Shown piece after piece: positions 1 to 10,000 of a stretch of 59,125 nt of DNA. Each line of letters begins with the position of its first letter. The stretch's first letter is position 1. Both the position numbers and the translations under genes were made by a program. The notes below the pieces were generated by a model. It ran no database searches. It saw nothing but the letters and a program-made list of their open reading frames with translations, and was not told the DNA's origin. The stretch comes from Aquimonas sp002352135 (lineage in GTDB: Bacteria; Pseudomonadota; Gammaproteobacteria; Xanthomonadales; Xanthomonadaceae), in assembly GCA_035440755.1 (NCBI GenBank), contig DAORND010000010.1, positions 1 to 59,125 on the forward strand. The letters run 5' to 3'.

Positions 1-407
1 CGCGCGATTCAATTCGCTCATTCACCACTCCGTCTTATTCACGCGACAAAATGCAGGCTGTGCACACCAATTTCTGAACCCACGGCCAGACTGCCAGGCC
101 ATACCCGAAATCAACACCGTCGCCGAGTGCCGGAACACCCATTGGCAGGTATCAGAGCGCCCAACGGCGATAGTTTGCAACAGATCTCCACCTAACGACA
201 CGACAATGACGACCGCACTCCGGTAGCATGCTTCCGCACATCACCCATTGACGAGTGTCCCGCTCCACTGCCGATCACGCCACAAGCGGTGCCTGTCGAT
301 CTTGTCAATCGAGCGCCAATGGAACACCGCCAAGACTGACATTGACACGCGAAACGGATCGATGGCTCGTTTGGGCAAATGCCGGCGTGTCGCGCGCCTC
401 CAATGAC
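1..407. other. Intergenic or flanking stretch, no gene seen
   Basis: I see no convincing coding region here on either strand. A plus-strand open frame beginning near 255 runs mostly over the DsrE-like gene in antisense, and its translation has no recognisable motif. No tRNA, long inverted repeat or direct repeat is apparent. The neighbouring gene beyond the window edge is unknown. Confidence 0.5.
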
Positions 408-926
408 CTACCAGGCGATATAGGCGTAGCCCTGCTTCTGCAAGTTCATCAGCGCGGCCACGCCAACGTCTTCGACCTTGGCGAAATCAAGCATGTCCGC
501 CGTGGTCCAGCCCAGCGTGCCCATGGTGTTACCGCAGGCGATGTAGCTGACACCGTAATCCTTGGCTTGGGCGGCGATGCGCTGACGCAATTCTTCTGGC
601 ACCGCGCGCTTGGGTGACTTGGCCAATACATGGATGCCGGGACCAAATGCGACCACGGCAATGGCGACGTTATCGGCGTACTTGCCGAGCATGGCTGCAA
701 TCGAATTGAGGATGTGTTCGATGTAATCCGGATCAGCGCGATTGAGTTGATAGACGACGTGATTCTCGGGCGGGTCGCCGGGAAAACGCTCGCTCGCTGA
801 GATGGCGGGTGTTTCGCTAGTGGCTTTGGCCGTTGACAGCCCCAATGACGCGCCCATCGCGGACAGAGCGGAGAGAAAACGACGGCGCGCCGCAAGCAGA
901 TCGAATGCGGAACGGTTTTCTTTCAA
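408..926 (-). CDS. Tat-exported DsrE-family protein
   Basis: About 172 residues from a TTG start at 926. That start has GATGAGG a few bases upstream; an in-frame TTG at 941 is the alternative. The N-terminus has a twin-arginine-like signal (ARRRFLSA at about residues 13-20 followed by a hydrophobic, Ala/Gly/Leu-rich stretch), so export by Tat is likely. The remainder resembles the DsrE/DsrF-like fold: a predicted alpha/beta protein with a conserved-looking Cys in YIACGNTMG near the C-terminal third and a hydrophobic C-terminus. DsrE relatives handle sulfur transfer or are of unknown role. The gene lies 182 bases downstream of chpC on the same strand, so it may be the last gene of the chemosensory transcript, but nothing in its sequence ties it to pili. 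Family assignment is moderately sure; function is unknown. Confidence 0.65.
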   Translation of the reverse strand: MKENRSAFDLLAARRRFLSALSAMGASLGLSTAKATSETPAISASERFPGDPPENHVVYQLNRADPDYIEHILNSIAAMLGKYADNVAIAVVAFGPGIHVLAKSPKRAVPEELRQRIAAQAKDYGVSYIACGNTMGTLGWTTADMLDFAKVEDVGVAALMNLQKQGYAYIAW

Positions 927-1107
927 AGCAACCTCATCCAAAGCACTGAGTCAGGAGTTGAGTCCGTTGTCTGCTGAACACGCAACGCCAGCGATACGAC
1001 AAACGACGGATTGCGCGACAGTGGAACGACACCCGACTTGGCGAGGCAAGCCTCAACGTGGCCGAACGAACGGCAAGCCGGGAACGCACTACACAGCGAG
1101 CCAGTGC

Positions 1108-1596
1108 TTACGCGGCGCTGCTAGCGCCTTCCTCGGCCAGCACGTTGAGGATTCGTTGCTCGATATCGAACAGATCGGGAATCAAGGCGAGATCGTCGCG
1201 CAGCATCACGCGCATACGTGCTCCGACGGGCAGCGCCTCGCCATCGTCGTATTCGATCAACGCGTCGGCCGCCACCGTGGTCAGACGCGGAAAGCCTTGG
1301 GTCAGGAGCGCGAAGTACGGCAGGCGCGGCGCCTGTCCAAGTGCACGCAGGACGGCCACCTTGGCACCCAGTTCACCTTCGCGCTCGGCCAGGCCGGACA
1401 ACTTGGAGAACGAGATCAAGGGCAGACGCCAGCCGCGCCAACGCAAGCGGCCCAGCATCCAGTCCGGCGTCGGGAAAGGAAGCGCCTCGGGTTCAGCGAA
1501 GGTGATGATTTCGGCCACGTTGGCGTTCGGCAACAACAGCCGGGCACCGGTGACATTGATGGTGACGCCACGAAGCTCATTCTGCGACTCGCTCAC
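1108..1596 (-). CDS. chpC: CheW-like adaptor of the Pil-Chp system (ChpC)
   Basis: A 162-residue single-domain CheW-like protein. CheW proteins link a chemoreceptor to its histidine kinase in the signalling array at the inner face of the membrane. The sequence begins with strands typical of the fold (LRGVTINVTGARLLLPNANV) and continues with the pattern WRGWRLPLISF, the region that in CheW proteins contacts receptor and kinase. Its length is close to that of P. aeruginosa ChpC. It starts with ATG three bases after the chpB stop, so it is translated from the same mRNA. By family knowledge ChpC feeds extra receptors into ChpA; PilI is the main CheW of the cluster. Gene order pilGHIJK-chpABC supports the name. 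Confidence 0.85.
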   Translation of the reverse strand: MSESQNELRGVTINVTGARLLLPNANVAEIITFAEPEALPFPTPDWMLGRLRWRGWRLPLISFSKLSGLAEREGELGAKVAVLRALGQAPRLPYFALLTQGFPRLTTVAADALIEYDDGEALPVGARMRVMLRDDLALIPDLFDIEQRILNVLAEEGASSAA

Positions 1597-1599
1597 GAC

Positions 1600-4041
1600 C
1601 TACTCCGATTCCGCAATGCTATCCAGCGTCAACTGGAAACGTTCCACACAGTGACTCGCCAACTCAGCAGGCGAGCCGACGAAATCCACCACGCCGCGCG
1701 CACGCGCGCCATCCACCATGGAGCTGACGACGCAAGTCTCGGGGTCCTGCACCCACACTTCCCCACCCTTGTCGGCCAGATAGACCGCACCTTCGATGGC
1801 ATCGGCCGCCATGCCGCTGAAGACCACCGCCGTCGTTGCCTTGCCAAACGCGTCAGCCGCGCTCCGAAGAATGTCGTCGATGCAGGGCCGGTAACGGGGC
1901 GGTGTCTGGTGCGGATTAAAACTCGCCGTTCCATCGGGCGCCAGCGTGAATCGCCGATCCGACGGAATCACCCAGACCATGCCGTGACGCAGGCGCATGC
2001 CTTCCTGCGGCACGCTCACGTTCAATTTGGTTGACTTCTGCAACTGCTGCGCAAGCCGCTCGAAGAAACCGTTCTCCAGATGCTGTGCCACCAGAAATGC
2101 GCCGTTGAAGTCGGCGTCAAAACCGGCCAGAAATGTACGCAACGCATCCGGCCCACCGATCGATGCACCCAGCACGATGACCCGCTGCAGGCTCCCTGTC
2201 GCAGCGACCGAAGCGGCAGCCACCTGCGTGTCATGCGCCTCCAAGAGAGCAACGGCCGCCGACGCACCGCGATTCGGGAAGGAAGACGGCATCGCCTCGC
2301 CGACCGGATCTTCCGACGTATCCATCGGCACCAGACTCAAACCGCCGCCGAGTTGATCGAAGTTGAAAGCAGGCTTTGCTACAGCAGGTGACGGCGTAGC
2401 CGCCGCCGGCTGGATCGGCTCATCGTCGCCCAGCAAAGACAGTGTGCCGAAACGCTGGGATCCAATCGGTTGGGCGGCCACGGATGGCTCCGCGGATTCC
2501 ATTTTCGCCTCCGCAGCGACCGTGATCGACGGCTGCGCTGGAAACTCCAACTCGCGAACCTCGTCGGTAAAAGTCCGCACACCCATCAATGCGCTCATCT
2601 CTGCTTCAAGACGAGCCAGTTCGAGCTGGACAGAAGCGTCTGGATCGACCGCCGCAATCTGTTGCGAAACGGTTTCCCCGCCAAGCTGCGGTTGCGAGAC
2701 GCTGCTCACGTCGGAGGCGATAGGAGCGAAGTCCATTCCATTCCATTCGTCTTCCACGCTCTGCAGCAGCGCCTGGTCTTCTGCCGACAGACTGAGCAAG
2801 GCGGTGCTCCAGTCTTCGGCAACCGGTGGCGTGGACTGCACACCCCCGCGCTGCTCGGAGGTCGTCATTGCAGCGGGCAACGCTTGATCCTCTGTTGCAT
2901 CCGCGGGCTGCAGCGGCTCGATGGCCGCAAAATCAAACTCGTCGATCGGCTCCAACGTCAACGAGGACCCGCTGGACCAAGCCTGGCGGTCGTCTTCGCT
3001 GATGGAAGACTCTGCAACCAACGGAGGTGCCGCAGCTGAGTCGGCATCAGGACTGGCGAACAGTGCCAGCAAGTCTTCATCACTCAGATCATCTGCCGCG
3101 TCGCCCGTCGACTCGAGATTGACCTGTGGCGAGTCATCAAAACGGTTCGCGGCCCGTTGCGGAAGCTCGACAGAATGGCCGTCCAGCCCCATCGCGGCCT
3201 TCAGGCTGCGCATGAGTTGATCGGGATCGTCCGACAATGCCGATTCTGCCTTCGCAGCAGCTTCTCGAGTCTTGATGACCTCGAAGCGCTCAGAGCCCTC
3301 CGCGGAGAGACCATCCAGATTGAAACAACCCGCATTCAGATCTGCGTCGGTGCTCAGTGCGGCAGAGTAAACGCGTCCATCGGCAACATCGTCCCGCGAT
3401 TCCGGGCCGCTCAATTCATGCAAGTCGACACCGGCTTCTTCCATCGCCGCGGTGAAGTCGAAGTCATCCATTACTTCAGCGGAAGCGTCGAGCGCCCACC
3501 CTGCTTCAGAATGCGAGGCAGAAGGCTCCACCGACTGGCTGTCAGCATGCGAAGCAAGGCCAAGACCCTGGTCTGCCTTGGCCTGCATCGGCATCGGCGC
3601 ATTCTGCTGAGGTACCGCTTCGGCTCTTGCAGGAACGGCGCCGAGACTGGTAACCACTCGCTCCGCACCAGCCGGACGGGGTGGCAGAGCATCCTCAGCG
3701 CCAAGCACCTTGGCAACCAGATGCCTCGCCCAGCGATCCAGATCCCATCCGCTCAGTTGAGAGGACGCTTCACCATCGTCGAACACCACTTGCACGCCCG
3801 CGTCATCAAGCAGTGGTTGCAGGTTCTCTATCTCGTCTTCCACGCCGGCCACGAGGCTGACGATCAACACATCTGGTGGCTGACGCATCAGCGAGGAGCG
3901 AACACATTCCTCGACGTCGCCCTCGAAAACCAGCAGGGCACCCCGCGCCAGCAAAGCATGGCGCAGCTGTTCCCGTGCTGGGTCGGCCTTGCCAACCAGC
4001 GCTACACGGGTTTGGTGGCTGTCATCAATGACGGCGTTCAC
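1600..4041 (-). CDS. chpB: CheB-type receptor methylesterase with degenerate receiver (ChpB)
   Basis: 813 residues from a GTG at 4041 that overlaps the end of chpA by 17 bases and has AGGG just upstream. A longer frame to 4122 lies wholly inside chpA and is less likely. The C-terminal part (about 620-790) is a CheB methylesterase domain that removes methyl groups from PilJ: Ser627 in GASIGGPD, His654 in VAQHLENG and Asp747 in GMAADAIEG form the expected triad with near-standard spacing. The first ~110 residues look like a receiver domain (TRVALVGKADPAR), but Ser stands where the phosphorylatable Asp is expected (VLIVSLVAG), so phosphorylation is doubtful. Between them lie about 500 acidic, Ser/Ala-rich residues of low complexity, probably a flexible linker. 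P. aeruginosa ChpB is, as I recall, much shorter. Confidence 0.85.
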   Translation of the reverse strand: MNAVIDDSHQTRVALVGKADPAREQLRHALLARGALLVFEGDVEECVRSSLMRQPPDVLIVSLVAGVEDEIENLQPLLDDAGVQVVFDDGEASSQLSGWDLDRWARHLVAKVLGAEDALPPRPAGAERVVTSLGAVPARAEAVPQQNAPMPMQAKADQGLGLASHADSQSVEPSASHSEAGWALDASAEVMDDFDFTAAMEEAGVDLHELSGPESRDDVADGRVYSAALSTDADLNAGCFNLDGLSAEGSERFEVIKTREAAAKAESALSDDPDQLMRSLKAAMGLDGHSVELPQRAANRFDDSPQVNLESTGDAADDLSDEDLLALFASPDADSAAAPPLVAESSISEDDRQAWSSGSSLTLEPIDEFDFAAIEPLQPADATEDQALPAAMTTSEQRGGVQSTPPVAEDWSTALLSLSAEDQALLQSVEDEWNGMDFAPIASDVSSVSQPQLGGETVSQQIAAVDPDASVQLELARLEAEMSALMGVRTFTDEVRELEFPAQPSITVAAEAKMESAEPSVAAQPIGSQRFGTLSLLGDDEPIQPAAATPSPAVAKPAFNFDQLGGGLSLVPMDTSEDPVGEAMPSSFPNRGASAAVALLEAHDTQVAAASVAATGSLQRVIVLGASIGGPDALRTFLAGFDADFNGAFLVAQHLENGFFERLAQQLQKSTKLNVSVPQEGMRLRHGMVWVIPSDRRFTLAPDGTASFNPHQTPPRYRPCIDDILRSAADAFGKATTAVVFSGMAADAIEGAVYLADKGGEVWVQDPETCVVSSMVDGARARGVVDFVGSPAELASHCVERFQLTLDSIAESE

Positions 4042-7000
4042 GCTTGCCCTGCAGGATTTCCTGAACGTTACGCATGAGGTCAGACTCCTGATACGGCTTG
4101 CCCAGATATCGATCCACACCAATCTCGAAGGCGCGCTGGCGATGTTTGTCGCCCGTACGCGAGGTAATCATGATGATCGGGACGGATTTCAACCGTGCGT
4201 CATTTCGCATATGCGTAGCGAGCTCGTAGCCGTCCATTCGAGGCATTTCGATATCCAGCAGCATGACGTCTGGCACGCGATCAACCAGTTTCTCGATGGC
4301 GTCAACGCCATCTTTCGCGGTGGCTACCTCCAGCCCGTGGCGCTCCAGTACGCGACTGGTGACCTTACGCATGGTGATCGAGTCATCGACGACCATCACC
4401 AAGGGCACGCGGCGCGCATCTTCCTGCTCATGAGCAATCGGCAGCACGCCAGCATCGCTGGCGGCGATGGCACGACGCACCATGGGCGCGAGGTCAAGGA
4501 TGATGACGACTCGTCCATCACCCATCATGGTGGCGCCAAATATCCCAGGGATGGAACTGACCTGCGGGCCGGTCGACTTGACCACGATCTCACGGCTGCC
4601 CAGCACGTTGTCGACACAAATCGCAGCGCGCTGGTCGCCCGATCGCGCCAACAACAAGGGCACTTGCAAGCTATCCGCTGCACGTGCCGGCGCCTGTCCG
4701 AGCAGAATACCGAGGTCATGAATGCCGTAGTCCTCGCCCGCATAGCGGAACGTGGGCGAACCCGAGGCCTGCTGCTTCTCCAGTTCGGCACGATCAATGC
4801 GTGACACACCCTGCACCGAGGTGATCGGCACCGCAAAGGTGGTCTCGCCAATCTTCACAAAAACGGCTTGCGTAACTGCCAGCGTGAAGGGCAATCGGAT
4901 GATGAATTCGGAACCCTGTCCCTCGCTGGACTCGATGTGCAAAGAGCCGCCCAACTGGCGGATCTCGCTGTAAACCACGTCCATACCAACGCCGCGACCC
5001 GCGACCTTACTGACAGACTCGGCGGTCGAGAAGCCGCTTTCAAGGATGAACCCGTAAATATCGCGATCCGTGAGTTGCGCATCGGGCTTCATCAAGCCGC
5101 GCTCAATGGCCTTGCGTCGGATGACATCTCGACTCATGCCACGCCCGTCGTCGGCCACCCGGATGAGCACTTCAGATGCTTCGCGCGCCACCGTAATGCG
5201 GATCGTGCCCTCTTCCGGCTTGCCCTTGGCAAGTCGTTGTTCCGGCGTCTCGATACCGTGCGCCAAGGCGTTGCGGAGCATGTGCTCCAACGGTGCCGTC
5301 ATGCGCTCCAGAATGTTGCGATCCATTTCGCCTTGTGCGCCATCCACGCGCAACTGCGCCTTGAGTCCGAGTTCTGACGAGGTCTGTCGCAGGATTCGAC
5401 GCAAACGTGGCACCAAGGAATCGAACGGAACCATTCGGGTCCGCATCAGACCTTCCTGCAGGTCCGAGCTGACGCGCGACTGTTGCAACAGCAGCGTTTC
5501 GTACTGGCGCGTCAGGTCTTCCAGCGTGTGCTGCAGGTTGACGATGTCGGCGGCCGATTCGGACAACGCACGCGACAACTGTTGCAGGGTCGAGAAGCGA
5601 TCGAGCTCCAGTGGATCAAACTCGGCGTCGCCTTCGTCCTGCTGACGCTGGTAGCGCGACAGGATCTGCGCTTCGGTTTCGATTTCGAGCTTGCGCAATT
5701 GCTCGCGGAGACGCGATGTGGTTTGGTCAAGTTCGCCAAGGTTACCGCGGAAAGAGCCCAACTGCTGTTCAAGGCGGGCGCGATAGATCGCGACTTCACC
5801 CGCGTAGTTGACCAGACGATCCAGCAGGTCAGCGCGGATGCGAATCTGCTCCTGCGGCGCTTTGGTGCCAGTATCGTCTTCGTCGAGCGCGGTCTCGATG
5901 GCCACGCTGCGGATCGGCGGCGGCAACTTGCGCTTGCTGGCATCCGCTGCGGGGAGGCCAACGGAAGGTTCAGGCACATCCGCCGACAAGTTCTGGCCGG
6001 TGCGTGTCGACAACTCCGCCGCGGACGTTGTGCTGTCGGTATCCGTCTCCACAGGACGCGAGACATCGCCCATTTGCACATCGACAAATGAGGGCAGTTC
6101 ACCGTGCAACAGATACTCGACCGTCTCCAGCAGATAGGTTGGCGGCTGAATTGCTTGTCGCTGGCCGACCCGCGCCACCATCTGGTGCAGACGATCAAAG
6201 CCGCGTTCAAGAACTTCAATACCGAAGGTGCCAAGGTCGCGGCTGCCATGCGCGACTGCCTCCAGCAGCGACTCCATCACATGGGCGAGATCGCCGATTG
6301 GCGCCAACCCGGCCATGCGCGCACCACCCTTCAGGGTGTGCAGATCTCGCTGCAGCGATACCACGGGCGCCTGTTGATCGGGCGTCTCACGCAATTGCGC
6401 AAGGACACCATCCGCGTGGTCGAGGATATCCACGCCTTCTTCCATGAAGACATCCAGCAGATCGAGATCCACGTCGGTGGTGTCCAGATCGCCCTCGACA
6501 TCCATTTCCGCTGGAATATCGAATCGACGCGTTTCGACAGACTCCGCGCCGCCACCGAGATCCAGTCGCTGCGAAGGCTCGGTCTCGACTACGACCGTGT
6601 CGTTGAACTCGCTCGTTGCGACGGTCTCTATGGCAGGGTCCTGCGTCACACCGGCGACCACAAAGGGTTCAGCCAGAGCGCTGGACGAGTCCGGCTCGTC
6701 AATGGTCTCTTCCCATCCCTGGATCTCCAGGTCAGAGGTTGCGCCAACCCGACTGTCCTCGGCATCAACTGTCGCTGACAGATCCACCCATCGAGACGTC
6801 GCTTCGGTCGCTTCGGTCTGCGGCAGCGAGAGACTGTCCTCCAAGTCGGCTGTGATCAGCGAATCATCAAACGAAGAAGGTTCCACAACGTCCACAAACA
6901 GTGAGGTCAAATCGTCAACGACCTCCGCTTCCGAGGTCTGCGACTCTCCTACGATGGCTTCGTCGGCACGTTGGTTGATGCCCACTTCCTCGCCCAACTC

Positions 7001-10000
7001 GCTCGACAGTCGTGAGAGCATCGCCTCGGCATCCGCCGCATCCAGCAACTCGTCGGTAGTCAGTCCCGAAGGCACTTCCGGAGCAGTACTTTGTGCGCCG
7101 GCCTCCTCCCAGAACGGCGCGCGTCCATCGCCCTCAGTCTCGATCACGTTCAGGCCGTGCAATTCAGCCGGCGCAAAGGCGTCTGCCTCGGGCATGGCGG
7201 CATGAGCATCCAGCTCTGAGCCGAAGTTCAACTCACCGAAGCTGGATATGCCATCGACAGCTTGTAGCTGCTCGCCATGCAACATCGCCTCATCAAGCGC
7301 GAGTGGCTGTGTTTCCACCCTATCACCCAGACTCTCGACCACATCGGGGTCCACACCTTGGTTCTCGTCTTCGTGCGACGAGTCTTCTGGCATTACAATC
7401 GGACCCGGCTCAGGCAACTGGTCGCGAGCAGCGCAAAGCGCCGTGACCAACTCAGCATACGACGGGAGGAGTTGCGCGCTATCTGAAAGTGCAACCAGGT
7501 AATGGCGAAGGGCATCTGCGGCGGATTGAATCAGCGCGACGCCATCGTCACTGGGTGCAGCCATCATGCCAAGCAGGCGTTTGATGTAGCCCTCAAGCGG
7601 CGCCGTAAGCTCCACCACCGTGTCGACTTCGGTCATGGCAAACGCGCCATTGATCGTGTGCACAGCACGCAGCAAGGCATCGTCGACATTGCGCGGTTGC
7701 AACCAACACGAGGCCACGTAGGCATCAATGGTCTCAAGGTGACCGAGGACTTCGGGTCGCAGAATCTCGAACAGATCCGGGTCAATGTGAGCAGTAGTCG
7801 CGGGCGAACCGCTCGATCCATCGATGTCTGACGACGCCACCGGTTCCAGATCTGGACTGACCTCATCCAGTTCAGCGCTGGCATTTGACAGTTCGACTTC
7901 AAGCACGCCATCAGCCGGAAGATCCAATGCTTGCAGAACCATCGAGTCAATCGACGACTGCCCATCGGCAGTCAATGTCTGCTCCTCATCAAGTGTTGCA
8001 GGCATCAACTCATTCAACAGCGGAGGATCGGTCTCAATCCGCGACGGCGCAGATTCGTCAAGCTCAAGCGCATCGCCCGAAGTATCGATGGTCGAGAATT
8101 CAAGCGTGGCCCCTGTCTCGCTGCCGTGCGCCACATCGTTATGCAGTGCGGCGATCTCATCCGGAGCCGCCTCAACGTCTTCTGTTGGCATGCCCGAAAG
8201 GGCCGTTGGGGGCTGGTTTGCAGCGTCGACCGCGATGAGTTCAAGATCGTCCGAAACTTCCCGCAGACACTCGCTTGCAATGGAGTCGCCCACAGCATCG
8301 ACAACTACTGGTGTCTCAGACAACGGCTGCGCGACATAGAACCGATGCTCGCCCGCAGCCAACGCATCAGCTGTGTTCTGTATACCCTCCACGTCCGCCC
8401 ACAAGCCTGTCTCACCACGCAAGGCGCCGAGCAAACTGGGAAGCACATCAAGAGCGGCCCGCACCAAGTGCTGGACCTCAGCGCTTGGTGCGATGGATTG
8501 ATCGAGAACTCGATTGAGCATGTTCTCAATCCGCCACGAAAACTCGCCCAGCGTCGCGGCACCTACAAGGCGCCCACTGCCTTTGAGCGTGTGGAACACA
8601 CGACGAATCGGCTTGACCAGTTCCATGTTGTCGGGACTGGCAACCCAGACGGGCAACAGTTGCCCCAAGTTATCGATTTCTTCTTGGACTTCCTCAACAA
8701 AGACGTCTCGGATCTCTTCATCGATGTCTTCGCCACCTAGCTGGAAGCCGCTCAGCTCGGCGGCCAAGTGTCGTACTGGGGCCAATGTCTGCACAGACTC
8801 CGCAGATGCAGGCTTTTCGGGCTGCGCCGAGACGGGCTCAACAAATTCGGACGACTGAGTAGTATCAGGAAGCGCATCAACAACAGCGGACTCCATATCA
8901 TCGACCGGGGATTCAGCCGCGTGAGCAACGGCGACGGGTACTTCCAGCCCCAAGGTATCCTCACCGCCCGCGACGTCATCGTCCTGTTCAATCACCGCAT
9001 CGGCGGAATGGGATGCAAGGCCATCAAGCGGCCAATATCCCAGCAACTCCAAGCTCCGCTGCACACCCGAGAGAATCTTCTCGCGCCCAGCCCGATGCTC
9101 GCGCAAGGCCTCAAGAAAATACTCCAGCCCAGCCAGCGAGTCAGCCAGCGTGTCCATTTGTTGACCGTTCGGCACACGCCGCATGCGCAACAGTTCCGTG
9201 TCGGAAAAGCGCGCGACAGCCTCCAGCAATTCCGCTGCGAGTGGGACCTCCAGCATCCGCATGGCGCCCATCACTTCGGATATCAGACGCGGCACGTCTC
9301 CGAGCTGCGCATGATCCCAATTGGACTCAACGAATGCGACGAAACACTGTTTGGCCTGACCAAAGTTAGCTTGCGCTTCCTTCAGCACGGCCTCCATGAC
9401 CTTACGCTGTTCACCAAGGGGCACAGCGGAATCCGAGTCGTGCTCATCGCCACGCACCGCGTTCTGCAAGGAACGGTCGTCCAACAGCGACTCCGCATGC
9501 AGCAGTGCACCAGCAATATCCAACATCAATGATTCATCGGCATTCCGTTCGCCACGAACAATCCTTGCCAGAACATCATGTTGATCCTGGATGATCCGTT
9601 GTGCGACGCCGGCCCCAAGCATGGCGAGGGTGTCCGCGAGGCTGTCCAGCACAGGCAATTGCGGAGCTAGGTCCTGAGGCTGTCGGTCCGCTCGGCGCAA
9701 AAACAGATCCAGCGCATCTTTCACCCGCAGCAAATCTTCCTTAATGTTGCCTGCCACGGTGCCAAACAGAGTGGCATTGACGCCACCCATGCTGTCCTGC
9801 GCCGATGCGACCTCCTCTTGGGAAGGGATCAGGGCGGTCAGGCCATAGACCTGCTTCAGCTCCGCTGTTCGCGCATTGTCTGGGTTGGCATGTGCCGCAA
9901 AGAAGAGAAGATTCCTGGTCAATTCTCGCGGCGGATCAACTCGAAAGCCCGTATCCCCCGCTTCTGACAGATGCTTGATTTCGCGCTCGACGCGACCAAC

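Noticed and set aside
802..2034. Long plus-strand open frame opposite chpC and chpB
   Set aside because: Antisense to genes with clear CheW and CheB motifs; translation is Arg/His-rich without domains, typical of a GC-rich shadow frame.
3157..4077. Plus-strand open frame opposite chpB
   Set aside because: Lies wholly over the chpB linker and receiver region and has no recognisable motif or ribosome-binding site.
6104..7205. Overlapping plus-strand frames opposite chpA
   Set aside because: Mirror the acidic linker codons of chpA, giving Ser/Arg-rich translations; not coding.
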